Origin: Calliopum simillimum
Taxonomy: Eukaryota > Arthropoda > Insecta > Diptera > Lauxaniidae
Direction: 5' to 3'
Assembly: GCA_951812925.1 (NCBI GenBank)
Contig: OX638370.1
Span: forward strand, 33,909,948 to 33,973,947
DNA length: 64,000 bases
The position numbers and the translations under genes are program-made. Positions 11,945-22,199 of the stretch are shown piece by piece. Under the pieces are notes generated by a model. That model did no database searches. It worked only from the letters and a program-made list of their open reading frames with translations, and had not been told where the DNA came from. Each line of letters opens with the position of its first letter. Position 1 is the first letter of the stretch.

Positions 11945-13050
11945 TTAAAATGGCTTTATTGTTTTTCAAAATATTCCCCTTGATGGCCAATACATTTTTG
12001 CATTCGTTCAAACCATTTGTCATAGCAGTTTACCCATTCATCTTGAGACACCTTCAAAACATGATTTTTTAACGCTTCAACTGCTTCTTCGGCGCTCGTA
12101 AATTTTTTGACCACGCAGTTTACCTTTGATTGTCGGAAACAAGAAGAAGTCATTGGGTGCCAAATCAGGATTGTAAGGAGGATGAGTCATCAATTCGATG
12201 TTATGACTGCTCAAAAATTCACCTGTTTCACGAGATGTGTGAGAACTCGCATTGTCATGATGGAGAATGATTCGTCTTCGGGGGTTGGTTTTACGAATAT
12301 CTCCGAAGGCTTGCGGAAAACAAATGGTCATGTACCACTCAGAATTGACCGTCCTACGTTGCTCAAGCGGAACAGTGGCCACATGACACATTCGGCCTTA
12401 GAAACAGGCGACCATTTGCTTTACTGTGCTTCTTTCACGAACAACTTTTGTTGGATTTAGCTCGTCTTGGAATACCCACACGGTCAATTGCTGTTTTGTA
12501 TCCGGCTCATACGTATATAACCATGACTCGTCACCTGTCACGATCTTATTCACGTCTTTTGAAGCACCACGGTCGAATTTTTTAATCATTTCCTTACACC
12601 AAACGATGCGACCCTTTTTTAGCGATTGATAAATTATGGGGTTTCCAACGAGAACAGACATTTTTTACAACTAGAGTTCATGCAAAATCAAATGTATTGA
12701 AGTGAAACTAATATGCAAAGATGCCTTTATCTCACAATATGCCACATGACGATCTTTCATTATCTGTTTTGGACGACCTTCACGGAATTCGTCGGTGGCC
12801 GAACTCCGACCTCAATTGAATTCACTATACTAACCATATACTGTGGTTTTGATGGTGCTTTATCGCCATACAACGAACTGAGTTCATCGACACATTCTTG
12901 TTGACATAATCCACGTCCAAAGTTGTGAAAAATAATCCAACGAAAACCTTTTCTTGAAATTTCCATTTTTTCGCCAAATTGATTTTCTTAACTCACTGGA
13001 AACAAAACAAATAGCACTTGTACGTCAAAACGTTGTGAGTAAGTTTATGC
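11945..13050 (-). pseudogene. mariner transposase pseudogene (D,D34D)
   Basis: Pieces in order on the minus strand: an N-terminal helix-turn-helix segment (about 12966-12760), a central segment with IVTGDESWLYTYEPDTK (12661-12398; first catalytic Asp), a segment with ILHHDNASSHTS and HPPYNPDLAPNDFF (12391-12077; second and third Asp, 34 residues apart), and a C-terminal segment (12153-11956). A mariner transposase of about 340 aa is therefore nearly complete but split by frameshifts. The 5' end lies near 13050 at TGCATAAACTTACTCACAAC, which recurs in the truncated copy at 51700. The opposite terminal repeat is not obvious. It is inactive as it stands. Confidence 0.9.
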
Positions 13051-13368
13051 AAAAAAATGTCAAACTTTATTATGGTGTTGCCAGACTTAAGCTATTGACA
13101 TTAGTGTATGCTTTAACCAACAATGTCATCTAATCCATGCTTGTTGGTAGCAAATAAAATAAATTTCAGTTGATTTTTCTACTTTTTTAAGAAAAATTTA
13201 AACTATTGCATTTTGGTAGGATGCCCGATGAGTACTTAAAACTAATTCATTTCTATTTATTTACATTAACATGTTATCTTTTAGCTTATGATAACAATTA
13301 TACAGATCTACCTATGTGCACAGATGCTATTTTTTAAAGATTTAGTGATTACATTACATTTTCACTTA
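13051..13368. other. Non-coding DNA upstream of gene A1
   Basis: No gene or clear element is seen. The duplicated A-type upstream block begins at about 13369. Confidence 0.5.
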
Positions 13369-13568
13369 GACTCATAAGAATTAACTTTATTGAAACACCT
13401 TTGCAATGGAAGATTCAAACTAAAGTATCTAAAAACTTAATGACGGACTTCCCAAAAATAAACAAATTAAGATAGTGTGATGTGTCAATAATGGAAAAAT
13501 TTTATATATTAAACGGTTTCACCTGAGTATCAAATAGTGTAAAACGGTAACGCTGGAGTTCAGTTATT
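13369..13568 (+). promoter_or_regulatory. A-type promoter and 5' leader
   Basis: About 200 bp immediately upstream of A1 is nearly identical to 57473-57672 upstream of A2. A TATA box (TATATATT, 13503-13510) lies about 60 bp before the ATG. Possible initiators are GAGTATCAAATAG (about 13525) or TTCAGTT (13559-13565). The conservation between two paralogues about 44 kb apart supports a functional promoter unit, though recent duplication alone could also explain it. Confidence 0.6.
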
Positions 13569-14789
13569 ATGGGACCAAGAGGATTAACTTTACCATTCTG
13601 CCTTGTGCTGGCAGTAACAAATATACAAACATCTGTGGGGGATACGGTTATAAAAACAACCGATTTCTATGACTATATCGATGTAGTTAAAGAACTACCA
13701 ACAGTAGCAGCTAAATTGCGTGTATTGAACGCAGTCTGGGCTGAAATACGTTGCGATTATCAAAGTGAATTAAAAGCGGTGGAAAGTCTACACAAAACCA
13801 TATACCAAATTGGTCAACAGAACGCAACAGCTGTCGCTGACGTAGCACAGCAACAAGAACTCGATGAGTTCTATCAGGAGGTGAGACAAGTGATTATAAC
13901 AAGGAATGGACAATATCTAGCGCAAATCATAAATATCAAGACGAAACCATTAGATTATGAAGCTGATCAGTTTGTTATAAAAATCGTGAATAGTTTTGAT
14001 TATGATCCCCAAGTGCCAATCAAGATATTTGAAAATGCACTTGATTTGATGTACGGACTGAAGAGTACATTGGAGTTGTCGGAATTTTTACGTTCATATG
14101 AAATTGTGGGCAACAAACGACAAAATGAAATTCTATTTCAAGCACAGTTGCATTTATATTGGAAATTTATTGCGTCTAATGATATTGACGATGCATATTT
14201 ACTATATATAGGATACTTTTTGTTTGAAACAAAAACTAAGGGGCTTGTACAGTTGTCGAACAACGAAAAACGTCGCCTTAATGTTGCCATTAAATCATTG
14301 CCATCAACAGCACAAAATCTGTACTTCACAACCAATATTTGTTTACTTAATGCCGAAAATAGTGAATATCTCTATGAGTATTCTTTAAATCCATTAGATA
14401 GCAGGCGAAGATTTATTTTTACTTGGACACAATCTAATTCGATTGGAGGAAACGGTCCTTACAATGTTGAATTTTCAAAATCGAATACAACCATAAGAGG
14501 AAATTTACGAAATGTTTTATTCAAACATGAGTTGTACCGTGATGAGAATTTCAATAATCAGATATTTGCTTGGATGCTAACTAGCACTCAAGAAGCACCA
14601 AATAGTCAGTGGTCTTTGGCCCTAAACGATAACAAGTTGAGTTTATACCAAAGTGGTTCCTTGTATATTTGTTCTGCTGGACTGCATGATCCAGGTCGAC
14701 GCTATGTTATGGCCCTACAACAGTTGGCGTCAAATCTTCCAAGCGTATGTGAATGGCATGTTGATAATTGTCCACCGGTTTACGGATGA
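13569..14789 (+). CDS. Secreted protein of a local family, subtype A (A1), 406 aa, intronless
   Basis: The function is not recognised. The 406-residue frame begins with a clear signal peptide (hydrophobic core about residues 6-22, likely cleavage after SVG24). The mature protein has five cysteines (62, 258, 368, 394, 401) and N-glycosylation sequons at N85 (NAT) and N306 (NTT). The N-terminal two thirds looks helical and charged. The C-terminal part contains SRWSLALNDNKLSLYQ-like sequence and ends in CEWHVDNCPPVYG. It has no transmembrane segment or retention signal after the signal peptide, so secretion is inferred. It starts at the first ATG, 8 nt after TTCAGTT, and the start is conserved in all paralogues. 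It ends 104 nt before AATAAA. Its closest relative in the window is pseudogene A2. Confidence 0.9.
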   Translation: MGPRGLTLPFCLVLAVTNIQTSVGDTVIKTTDFYDYIDVVKELPTVAAKLRVLNAVWAEIRCDYQSELKAVESLHKTIYQIGQQNATAVADVAQQQELDEFYQEVRQVIITRNGQYLAQIINIKTKPLDYEADQFVIKIVNSFDYDPQVPIKIFENALDLMYGLKSTLELSEFLRSYEIVGNKRQNEILFQAQLHLYWKFIASNDIDDAYLLYIGYFLFETKTKGLVQLSNNEKRRLNVAIKSLPSTAQNLYFTTNICLLNAENSEYLYEYSLNPLDSRRRFIFTWTQSNSIGGNGPYNVEFSKSNTTIRGNLRNVLFKHELYRDENFNNQIFAWMLTSTQEAPNSQWSLALNDNKLSLYQSGSLYICSAGLHDPGRRYVMALQQLASNLPSVCEWHVDNCPPVYG

Positions 14790-14892
14790 AATAATCAATA
14801 TATTTTTGAGAAACATAAATTATATTTACATAAGAAAATGCATTGTATAGTTTGTGAATATATTAAACTTCAAAATAAGCGAAAGGATTTTG

Positions 14893-14898
14893 AATAAA
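14893..14898 (+). terminator. Poly(A) signal of A1
   Basis: AATAAA lies 104 nt after the stop codon. The same signal and context (aggattttgaataaaatttt) recurs after A2 at 58976-58981. Confidence 0.65.
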
Positions 14899-14954
14899 AT
14901 TTTCAATACTCTCCCTCAGACCTTGATACTTTTATACTCTTTTTTAAATATTCC

Positions 14955-15515
14955 CTGCACTAAAAATATGAGACGGTCTACAAAAAATAACAGTTTACGG
15001 TTAGTACTAGCCCGAAACTAGTGAAAAAGGGATGCTGTGGGGGCCAGTTTGATATCAGATTGTAGCTTGTAGGGCCAAATTAATTCGATTCGTAATGAAA
15101 ACAAAATAAAATTTTCGTTTTTGCTTTTGAAATATTGTTTTTTGTGTCACTTGAATTGTGTGTCAATTGTGGAAAAAAATTAAATTAATGAATTCATTTT
15201 TGTTAATGTTGTTATGAATGTAATTTAACTTTATTCAATTTATTTTAAGAAAATATAATCTCAATTAAAGAAAAAATATATATATTACAGTAGGCAGACT
15301 ACACACGAAACCAGTGGTTCAAGACTAGTTGTTAAAAGACTACTTCACACCACAACTAGCCCCGGACTGGTGCAAACGTAATGCAGAAGAGGACAATTGC
15401 AATTTCGTAGGACATTTACACACAAAGAGAACAGTTGCTTGTATGCAAAAGGGATTGAAGTCGGACTAGTACTGGTTGGTAGAGAACTAGTTCATGTAGG
15501 GTTCTTCCAAATGAA
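14955..15515. mobile_element. Insertion in the A1 downstream spacer with scattered ACTAGT-type motifs
   Basis: The corresponding A2 spacer (about 59030-59070) lacks this ~550 bp. The insert starts near CCCTGCACTAAAAATATGAG and ends near CATGTAGGGTTC. The inverted ends are weak (CCCTGCAC against CCCTACAT). It carries repeated CTAG(T/C)CCGRACT-type words: TACTAGCCCGAAACTAGTG, ACTAGCCCCGGACTGGTG, GTCGGACTAGTACTGGTTGG. No frame and no clear target duplication. Probably a MITE; class unknown. Confidence 0.45.
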
Positions 15516-17689
15516 AGTCTTTTTTTTTTTTCATAAAAACTTGTGCCATAAAAAAGTTTTTAAAAACTAACTACGCTGGTGCCTATAGTGAAAAAGATGG
15601 TTATATTTAAGTTTTCCAAGAATTACGAATAGTGCTAAAAATCTTTGATAAATAAATTATATTACTTGTATCAGTGATTCTTGGAAAAGCTTAATATAGA
15701 AAAATATAATTGATTAATAAGTACTTAATCAAACTCCTTATTAAATTTATGTGTCATAAAAAGAAAAACCACAATGAAAAGATACAACATACATATGAAT
15801 TGATTAATGTTAAAACCCCAAATGTTACAATTTTTAGATTTTGCTTCTTTGGCAAACACTTTGTTGATAAGATACCATCACATTAATTTTTATAATAAAT
15901 AAGTTATTATCAAAACCCAACACGGTGCTCTTGAACAGTCGATAGGTTTGATGAAAATGTGTAGAAAATCTGTGAATGGGGTTTCATTTGTACTAAGTAA
16001 CTTTGTGGTCTGAAAATGCAAACCCCGAAATCGTAGCTGATCATCTCCGCGAAATATCGCAAAAATACATATCCCATATAAAATAAAAACATTAAGAAAA
16101 AAACACAACAAACAAATGTAAAAACAGTTATATACAATGTATTTTCCGAATCCGAATCCGGCCTTAGAATTGTTGTATCTCATACGGTTTTTGAGATGTT
16201 CTAGCCTAAACAAGGAAAAAATACCGTTTTTTCTATATTTTGAAGCTATATCACTAGAATATAAAACATTCATACGTAGAATCTCAAAGTTCTAATAATT
16301 TCCTTTAAAACCTCATTCAAATAATGTCAATACCCATATGTGTCTCCAAAATTTCGTAGACTGAAATAATGAAAAAACATGTTTTTTGCGCTTTTTTAAC
16401 TTTTGAGGTTAGAATATCTCCGAGAAAAATAAAGATATGTACATAATTTAAATTAGGTTTTAAAGAAAAAGATTAAAACTTTTAAATACTGTATCGGATT
16501 TTATGTATGAGTGTCTTACATTTTAGTTATATTGTTTCAAAATATAGCAAAGACGGTATTTTTTCCTTGTTTAGTCTAAGATATGTCAAAAACCGTATGT
16601 GATACAGCAATTCTAAAAACGGATTCGGATTCAGAATTGTAAAAAATGCATTAAATAAGTATAACTATCTTTACATTTTTTTGTTGAGTTTTTTTTTTCT
16701 CCATTTTTTATTTTATATGGGATATTTATTTTTGCGATATTTCGCGCAGATGATCACCTACGATTTCGGGATTTGCATTTTTCAGAACACTTAACGAGTA
16801 CAAATAAAATCCCATTCACAGACAATTTATTTGACGTTTTCATGCACGCAACACTAACATGTCGATACTACTAAATGTATAAAAACTATTTTTAACCATA
16901 TGTCTTTTGGTGTTCTAACTGATTTAAGAAAAAAATAATTTTAAATACAAAGTAATTGGGGAGTTTATAAGGGTCGAAACCACATAAATCCACCAATGCC
17001 CAACGAGAACCACAGCAGATAGGATGCTGAAATTTTTAGAAGTTGGCTTCTTGGACCCAAACTTTATTTATAACAAAAAAATTTACCTAGTCTTGGCTGG
17101 GTGCCATATGGCACCCTTGGGAATTCATATATATTTGCTAATGCAATAGGCAATATGCTAGCTATTGCCCAGCGCTGCCGTATGGTACTTTGGATTTTCA
17201 AATCGTTACAACTCGTTTATTTTAAAACAGAGTTTGTGCATTTTTACTTTAAAATGCTCATTAGTCTTTTTAAAATAAAACTGCTTTCAAAAAGATTCAA
17301 AATATATGACTTAATACAGATACTCCAATAGCTTTGCCGTGAAAAAGGGGTTTACTACAGAAGCAGTTTTCTTTTTTAGTGCCCTGAAAAATAAACAATT
17401 TGTTACATGTGGGGTTTTAAAACTCATCGTGATATGAAACCAAAATAATTTTTAATCGCGATAATTAACAAAAACACACATTTCTATAACTAACTGAAAT
17501 TTATAGTGAGCTTTATGTACATATGTACGAGTATATATTTATCTAATCATTTATCACACCCATGGTACACTTAAAAAAAATTACATTCAATCTATTAGTA
17601 TGTATTCTTTTGCACCTTTTAGGGGGGAAGCTAAACTTAAAAATTAATCGTCTCTATCCATTGGATGTGATCCATTCAGATAACTATAA
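15516..17689 (+). repeat. A-type downstream spacer (duplicated after A2)
   Basis: Non-coding spacer present after both A genes: 15530-15905 and 16830-17689 match about 59060-59780 and 59870-60450 in stretches, apart from independent insertions in each. The terminal part (17400-17689, with 'tatgtacgagtatatattta') occurs a third time at 24476-24720, where no A gene survives. The small open frames here are not conserved between copies. Confidence 0.75.
15966..16828. mobile_element. Foldback element in the A1 spacer, ~860 bp
   Basis: Arms 15966-16240 and 16545-16828 are inverted copies, with ends TCTGTGAATGGG and its complement. Landmark words inside include CGAAATCGTAG, CGCGAAATATCGCAAAAATA and GAATCCGAATCCG. 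The A2 spacer lacks it, so it inserted after the pair was duplicated or was lost there. The minus-strand frames at 15890-16273 are arm sequence, not genes. Confidence 0.8.
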
Positions 17690-17784
17690 TCTCTCTCCCT
17701 CTCCCTCTCCCTCTCTCTCTATATCTTTCTCTCTCTATATCTTTCTCTCTCTATCTCTATCTCTCTCTCTCTCTCTCCACGACT
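17690..17784 (+). repeat. (CT)n-rich microsatellite
   Basis: A run of CTCTCT with interspersed TATAT, homologous in position to the longer tract at 60475-60685 in the second gene pair. It generates a spurious Ser/Leu-rich frame (17562-17786). Confidence 0.9.
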
Positions 17785-17831
17785 AACTCATTCTGAATTT
17801 AAGAAAATAACTTTTAAGTGAAAAAGTAAAA

Positions 17832-19755
17832 AAAAACTAGTGAGGGTGTAAAATTTGGCCTGGCCAAACATTAAATACCCTACACTGCAGTGTTTTTAAA
17901 ATTTTGCTCATATGGGAGGTGCTACGCTCTCTTGTCCGAGTTCACCCAGTTTTTGTCAAGAGCTTGGATTTATAGTTTTTAGTATTTGAGTGAAAAACGT
18001 TTTCAGTATAGCGCTTTAAAGCTTTTGCTTATATAGCAGGTGCCACGCCCTCTTGTCCGAGTTCATCTAGTTTTAGCTTAGAGCGTGCATTTATAGTCTT
18101 TAGTATTTGAGTGAAGTTTGGTTGGATTATCTCAAAAAACTCATTCGGTATAGCATTTTTAAACTTTTGCTTATATGGGAGGTGCCACGCCCCCTTGTCC
18201 GATTTCACCCAATTTTTGCTGAGAGCTTTTATTTATGATTCTTAGTGTCTGAGTCGAACTTGGTTCGAATATCTCAAAAAACGCTTTCAGTACAGCGCAC
18301 AGTGCGAAATTTTCAGAGTCTAGCGGAACTTAATTCATATCTCAGCACATATAGCAGTTATAGTTATGAAACTTAATACTTAGATAAATATTTAATTGGT
18401 AAAACACTATGCAAAAATTAAGGGGGATCAGACAAGGGGTTATTATACCCCCCATATATGAAAATGCTTAAAACGTTGTATTTCTGCTCCCATACCAGAT
18501 ATCGCTATGAAACTTGATAGACAAAAATATTTTCTTATCAAAACACCATAAAAAATGAAGGGGGTAAGACAAGGGGTATTTGCTATTTCTTGCATTTTTA
18601 TTCAGAAATGCTTCTGAATTTCGAGAGGATTCCCCCTACTTTTTAGTATATTATGAACTAGCGCACGAATAGTTACCTTTAAACTATGGAGAGTGTCAGA
18701 TGTTAGTGTTGGTGAGCCTATTTTTTCCAAAACAAAACCAACGATGGCGTCCGATGTCGGTTTTTCATGAAATTTCGGTGTTATATGAAATTTCCAAAGA
18801 CATTCTGGAAAAGGTTTAGTTAAAAAGAAGATCGCAAAATATCGCAAAAATGTTTTGTGTTTCTAGTAGAAGATAAACCTACCTTTCAAATTTTGTACGT
18901 TTCAAAATGGCAATTTGTGGTAACACCTTTTAAAGTATCCAATGAAGTTGAAAATGTTAATCTTATGAACTTCTTAAAAAGCACAATTTTCACAAACAAA
19001 TCACATACGAGTAAGAAAAGATTTTGCAATTATTTGAATGCCAACAAGTGAAAATTTTATTAAAAAAAAATTATAAAAATTTCGCGGCCTACTGACTTAC
19101 CGTTTGAATGTACCACTCTATTAACTTTAACAAATCGAAAAGCTTTTAATAAGCAAAAAGTATGATTGAATTAGTAATGCAAGTTTAAGGTGCATTTTGC
19201 AGTTGTTTGGCAGGGTTTTTCACCAAACTGAGTATGAGGTTTTTGAGGTGGGATATTAAGCTACTGAAATAATGAATAATCTTACGCATTTTATGTATTC
19301 CAAAAATTGAATAAAGTTCCGCTAAACTTCTCAAATTTCGCACTGTGCAGCGTTTTGAAGCTTTTTCTTATATGGGAGGTGCCACGCCCTCTTGTCTGAA
19401 TTCGTTCAGTTTTTTCTCAGAGCTTGCGCTTACAATTCTTAGTATTTATGCGTATCTTGGTTGCATTGTCGTGAAAAATACTCCTAAAATTGCATTTTGA
19501 ATATATTTTTTGTATGGGCGGTAGGCGTGTCCGTTGAACGATTTCGCTTATTTTCAATCCTCCGAGCTATCTTTGACGACGGAGGCAGTGTACTTAATTT
19601 AATTGAATTATCTTGCTCAGTTTTCCCAAAAAGTGTATTTCAATACACAGCCAGCCAGCCTGCCACCCAACCAGCCAGCCAGACAGACGGACATGGCTAC
19701 AAACGGTACAAATGGAAGGACAATGTGAATATACCCTGGGTGCAGGGTATAAAAA
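17832..19755 (+). mobile_element. Repeat family X, copy 3, split by a Transib-like element
   Basis: Contains the 5' end with the perfect palindrome TTTGGCCTGGCCAAA, several ~145-bp subunits, the CCAGCCAGCC tract (19650-19690) and the terminal hairpin ACCCTGGGTGCAGGGT. It is interrupted at 18298-19347. It lies between the A1 spacer and the B1 upstream block. Confidence 0.8.
18298..19347. mobile_element. Non-autonomous Transib-like element, 1050 bp
   Basis: The terminal inverted repeats begin CACAGTGCGAAATTT at both ends and extend about 35 bp with mismatches (AGCGGAACTT shared). They are flanked by the 5-bp duplication CAGCG (18293-18297 and 19348-19352); the uninterrupted family-X reading is restored when one copy is removed. 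A perfect CACAGTG at both ends and a 5-bp duplication indicate Transib. Two short internal frames (minus 18602-18847, plus 18857-19051) have no recognisable transposase motif, so it is probably internally deleted. Confidence 0.75.
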
Positions 19756-19756
19756 T

Positions 19757-20813
19757 TTGACTTTATTAAAAATTTTTGAAAGAGTTTTTCAGTTACAGAT
19801 TTTCTTACATTACTTAGCATTTCCGTAAACTGGGGAGACTTTAAACACCGGAAATGACTTCGGACCACAACGAAAAAAAAGATTATATCAAAATATTATC
19901 ATCTCAAAGAATATTTATCGATTTGTATTGTGCCAATCAGTATGTATGAGCGCGAACTTTCAGGTATATTTGTCGCATTTTTTGAAAGTTCAGGAGCTAA
20001 GTACTCATTGACTTTTTGACTTCAGATAAGTTTAAGAATCTTTAAAAAATTTTTATAAGTAGACTTTTTTTTATAAGTCTCTAGACTTCTAGAATTTATT
20101 ATTCCAAAAAAATAATTCTAGATAATTTTGTAGCCCTGAAAATTGTGTAAAGAAAAGACTCCAGAGTTGTTTTCGTACGACTAATAGTTTAGGAGATATT
20201 CTAATTAAAAAGTGTCAAAGCTTGGTAATGCATACATGCCATATGTTGATTGCCATAACTTATGAACGATGAGTCGCACGAAAAAAAAACAAAACTATTA
20301 GGGAATCGTCTGCTCTAAAAATGATGAGAATACAATTTACCGTTAAGGAGTTATTCAATAAAAACCATAAAAATCAAGGAAAACGTTAAGAATCTGTTTT
20401 TTCTTCATTTTGTTGAATATTCTTTTTTTTTTTCGATGTACAAGGGAAAACTCCAACGGAAGTATATACATTAGAGTGGTCCAAATTTTGTATGGAAAAA
20501 CCAAGAGTGTTAAAAAGTCAAGGTGCGCGCGACTTTTCTGAATCCTTGGATCCTGCTGATTACAAAAAGTGCTTTGGAACCAAAAAAAATTGCGTTTAGA
20601 TATTCCGCAACGAGCTTGAAGGTACTTTTTTAGGATCCAAGGATTCAGAAAAGTCGCGCGCACCTTGACTTTTTAACACTTTCGGATTTTGGACCACTCT
20701 AATATACATCAATAAAATTAAAAAAACATCCAAAAAGAACAAACAAATATTGATAGCAAAAATCATATAAATACAATAATTTCACTTCATTATCGAACAG
20801 TTTAAAACAAAAC
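19757..20813 (+). promoter_or_regulatory. B-type upstream block with TATA box (B1)
   Basis: Its 5' part is duplicated at 24759-25510, which has no gene. Its 3' part is duplicated at 62630-62881 upstream of B2. The TATA box TATAAATA is at 20766-20773, about 41 bp before the ATG. An ATCGAACAGTT element lies at a start-site distance, and the ATG context is AAAACAAAACATGG, a good insect start context. A hAT MITE (20472-20701) is inserted in this copy only. The minus-strand frame at 20355-20663 is MITE and spacer sequence. Confidence 0.65.
20472..20701. mobile_element. hAT-type MITE, 230 bp
   Basis: Ends TAGAGTGGTCCAAA and its complement are flanked by the 8-bp duplication ATATACAT (20464-20471 and 20702-20709). 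Most of its length is inverted repeat, including GCGCGCGACTTTTCTGAATC. An 8-bp duplication with TAGAGTGG ends fits hAT. It is absent from the B2 and 24.8-25.5 kb copies of the block, so it is a late insertion about 110 bp upstream of gene B1. Confidence 0.85.
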
Positions 20814-22034
20814 ATGGGTTCAAGAAAACTGGCTCTTACACTCTGCTTTCTGCTGGCAGTAACAAATATACAAATATCTGTGGGTGATACGATTATAAAA
20901 ACTACCGATTTCTATGACTATATCGATGTAGTCAAAGAATTACCAACAGTAGCTGCTAAATTGCGTGTATTAAACGCAGTCTGGGCTGAGATACGTTGCG
21001 ATTATCGAAGTGAATTAAAAGCGGTGGAGAGTCTACACAAAACCATTTACGAAATTGGGCAACAGAATGCATCAGAAGTCGCTGAGGCAGCACAGCAACA
21101 AGAAATCGATGAGCTCTATCAGGAAGTGAGACAAGTGATTATAACGCGAAATGGGCAATATCTAGCGCAAATCATAAATATCAAGACGAAACCATTAGAT
21201 TATGAAGCTGATCAGTTTGCTATAAAAATCGTGAATAGTTTTGATTATGATCCCCAAGTGCCAAATAAGATATTTGAAAATGCACTTGATTTGATGTACG
21301 GACTGAAGAGTACATTGGAGTTGTCGGAATTTTTACGTTCATATGAAATTGTGGGCAACAAACGACAAAATGAAATTCTATTTCAAGCACAGTTATATTT
21401 ATATTGGAAATTTACTGCGTTCAATGATATTGACGATTCATATTTACTATATATAGGTTATTTTTGGTTTGAAGCGAAAACTAAGGGGCTTGTGCAATTA
21501 TCAAACAACGAAAAACGTCGTCTAAATGTTGCCATTAAATCATTGCCACCTACGGTACAAAATTTGTATTTCACAAAAAATATTTGTTTACTTAATGTAG
21601 AAACAAGTGAATATCTCTATGAGGTTAGTGGAGCTTCATCAGATGACAAACGTAAAGATATTTTTACATGGATGACAAAAAATAGCATTGCAGACAACAG
21701 TCCCTTCAAAGTTGAGTTGTCAGAATCGAATACAACTATAAGAGCAAATTTACGAAATGCTGAGTACAAACATGAATTGTTCCGCGATGATTCTTCTTAT
21801 GATCGGATATTTGCTTGGATGCTAACTGGTATTCAAGAAGCACCAAATAGTCGGTGGTCTTTGGCCCTAAACGATAACAAGTTGAGCTTATACCAAAGTG
21901 GTTCCTTGTATATTTGTTCTGATGCACCGCATGATCCAGAGGGACGCTATGTTGTGGCCCTACATCGGATGGCGTCAAATCTTCCAGGCGAATGTGAATG
22001 GCATGTTGATAATTGTCCAACGGTTTATGGGTGA
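20814..22034 (+). CDS. Secreted protein of a local family, subtype B (B1), 406 aa, intronless
   Basis: Full-length paralogue of A1 with the same signal peptide plan (hydrophobic about residues 5-20, cleavage probably after SVG24) and the same five mature cysteines. The sequon at N85 reads NAS, and the C-terminus is CEWHVDNCPTVYG. By hand count about 22 of ~243 mature residues up to position 268 differ from A1, against 30 of 68 in the block 269-336 and 15 of 70 after it. It therefore differs mainly in one block. The promoter differs from A genes. Function unknown; secretion inferred. Intact reading frame and poly(A) signal suggest a working gene. Confidence 0.9.
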   Translation: MGSRKLALTLCFLLAVTNIQISVGDTIIKTTDFYDYIDVVKELPTVAAKLRVLNAVWAEIRCDYRSELKAVESLHKTIYEIGQQNASEVAEAAQQQEIDELYQEVRQVIITRNGQYLAQIINIKTKPLDYEADQFAIKIVNSFDYDPQVPNKIFENALDLMYGLKSTLELSEFLRSYEIVGNKRQNEILFQAQLYLYWKFTAFNDIDDSYLLYIGYFWFEAKTKGLVQLSNNEKRRLNVAIKSLPPTVQNLYFTKNICLLNVETSEYLYEVSGASSDDKRKDIFTWMTKNSIADNSPFKVELSESNTTIRANLRNAEYKHELFRDDSSYDRIFAWMLTGIQEAPNSRWSLALNDNKLSLYQSGSLYICSDAPHDPEGRYVVALHRMASNLPGECEWHVDNCPTVYG

Positions 22035-22132
22035 AAGAATCAAATATAATTATATTTGAAATATAAATTTTATAAATACAAATATATAATATAATATGTA
22101 TTTAAGATTTAAAAATTAATAAAAGAATTTTC

Positions 22133-22138
22133 AATAAA
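22133..22138 (+). terminator. Poly(A) signal of B1
   Basis: AATAAA in 'ttttcaataaaatg', 99 nt after the stop codon, with the same wording as downstream of A1. Confidence 0.6.
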
Positions 22139-22199
22139 ATGAAATGTTTTTTATAAACATAGGTACATTTACATGGGTCGATTTGTATGAAGCAAAAAG

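Noticed and set aside
12107..12629. Plus-strand frames of 117 and 67 aa
   Set aside because: They are antisense shadows of the mariner transposase on the minus strand.
15890..16273. 127-aa minus-strand frame with a hydrophobic segment
   Set aside because: It lies across one arm of a foldback that is absent from the paralogous spacer; no conservation or signal supports a gene.
17562..17786. Ser/Leu-rich open frame ending in LSLSLSLSLSL
   Set aside because: It reads through a (CT)n microsatellite; the same artefact occurs at 60429-60770 with different length and sequence.
21736..22020. 94-aa minus-strand frame inside B1
   Set aside because: It is antisense to the conserved B1 coding sequence and is not kept in A1 or B2.
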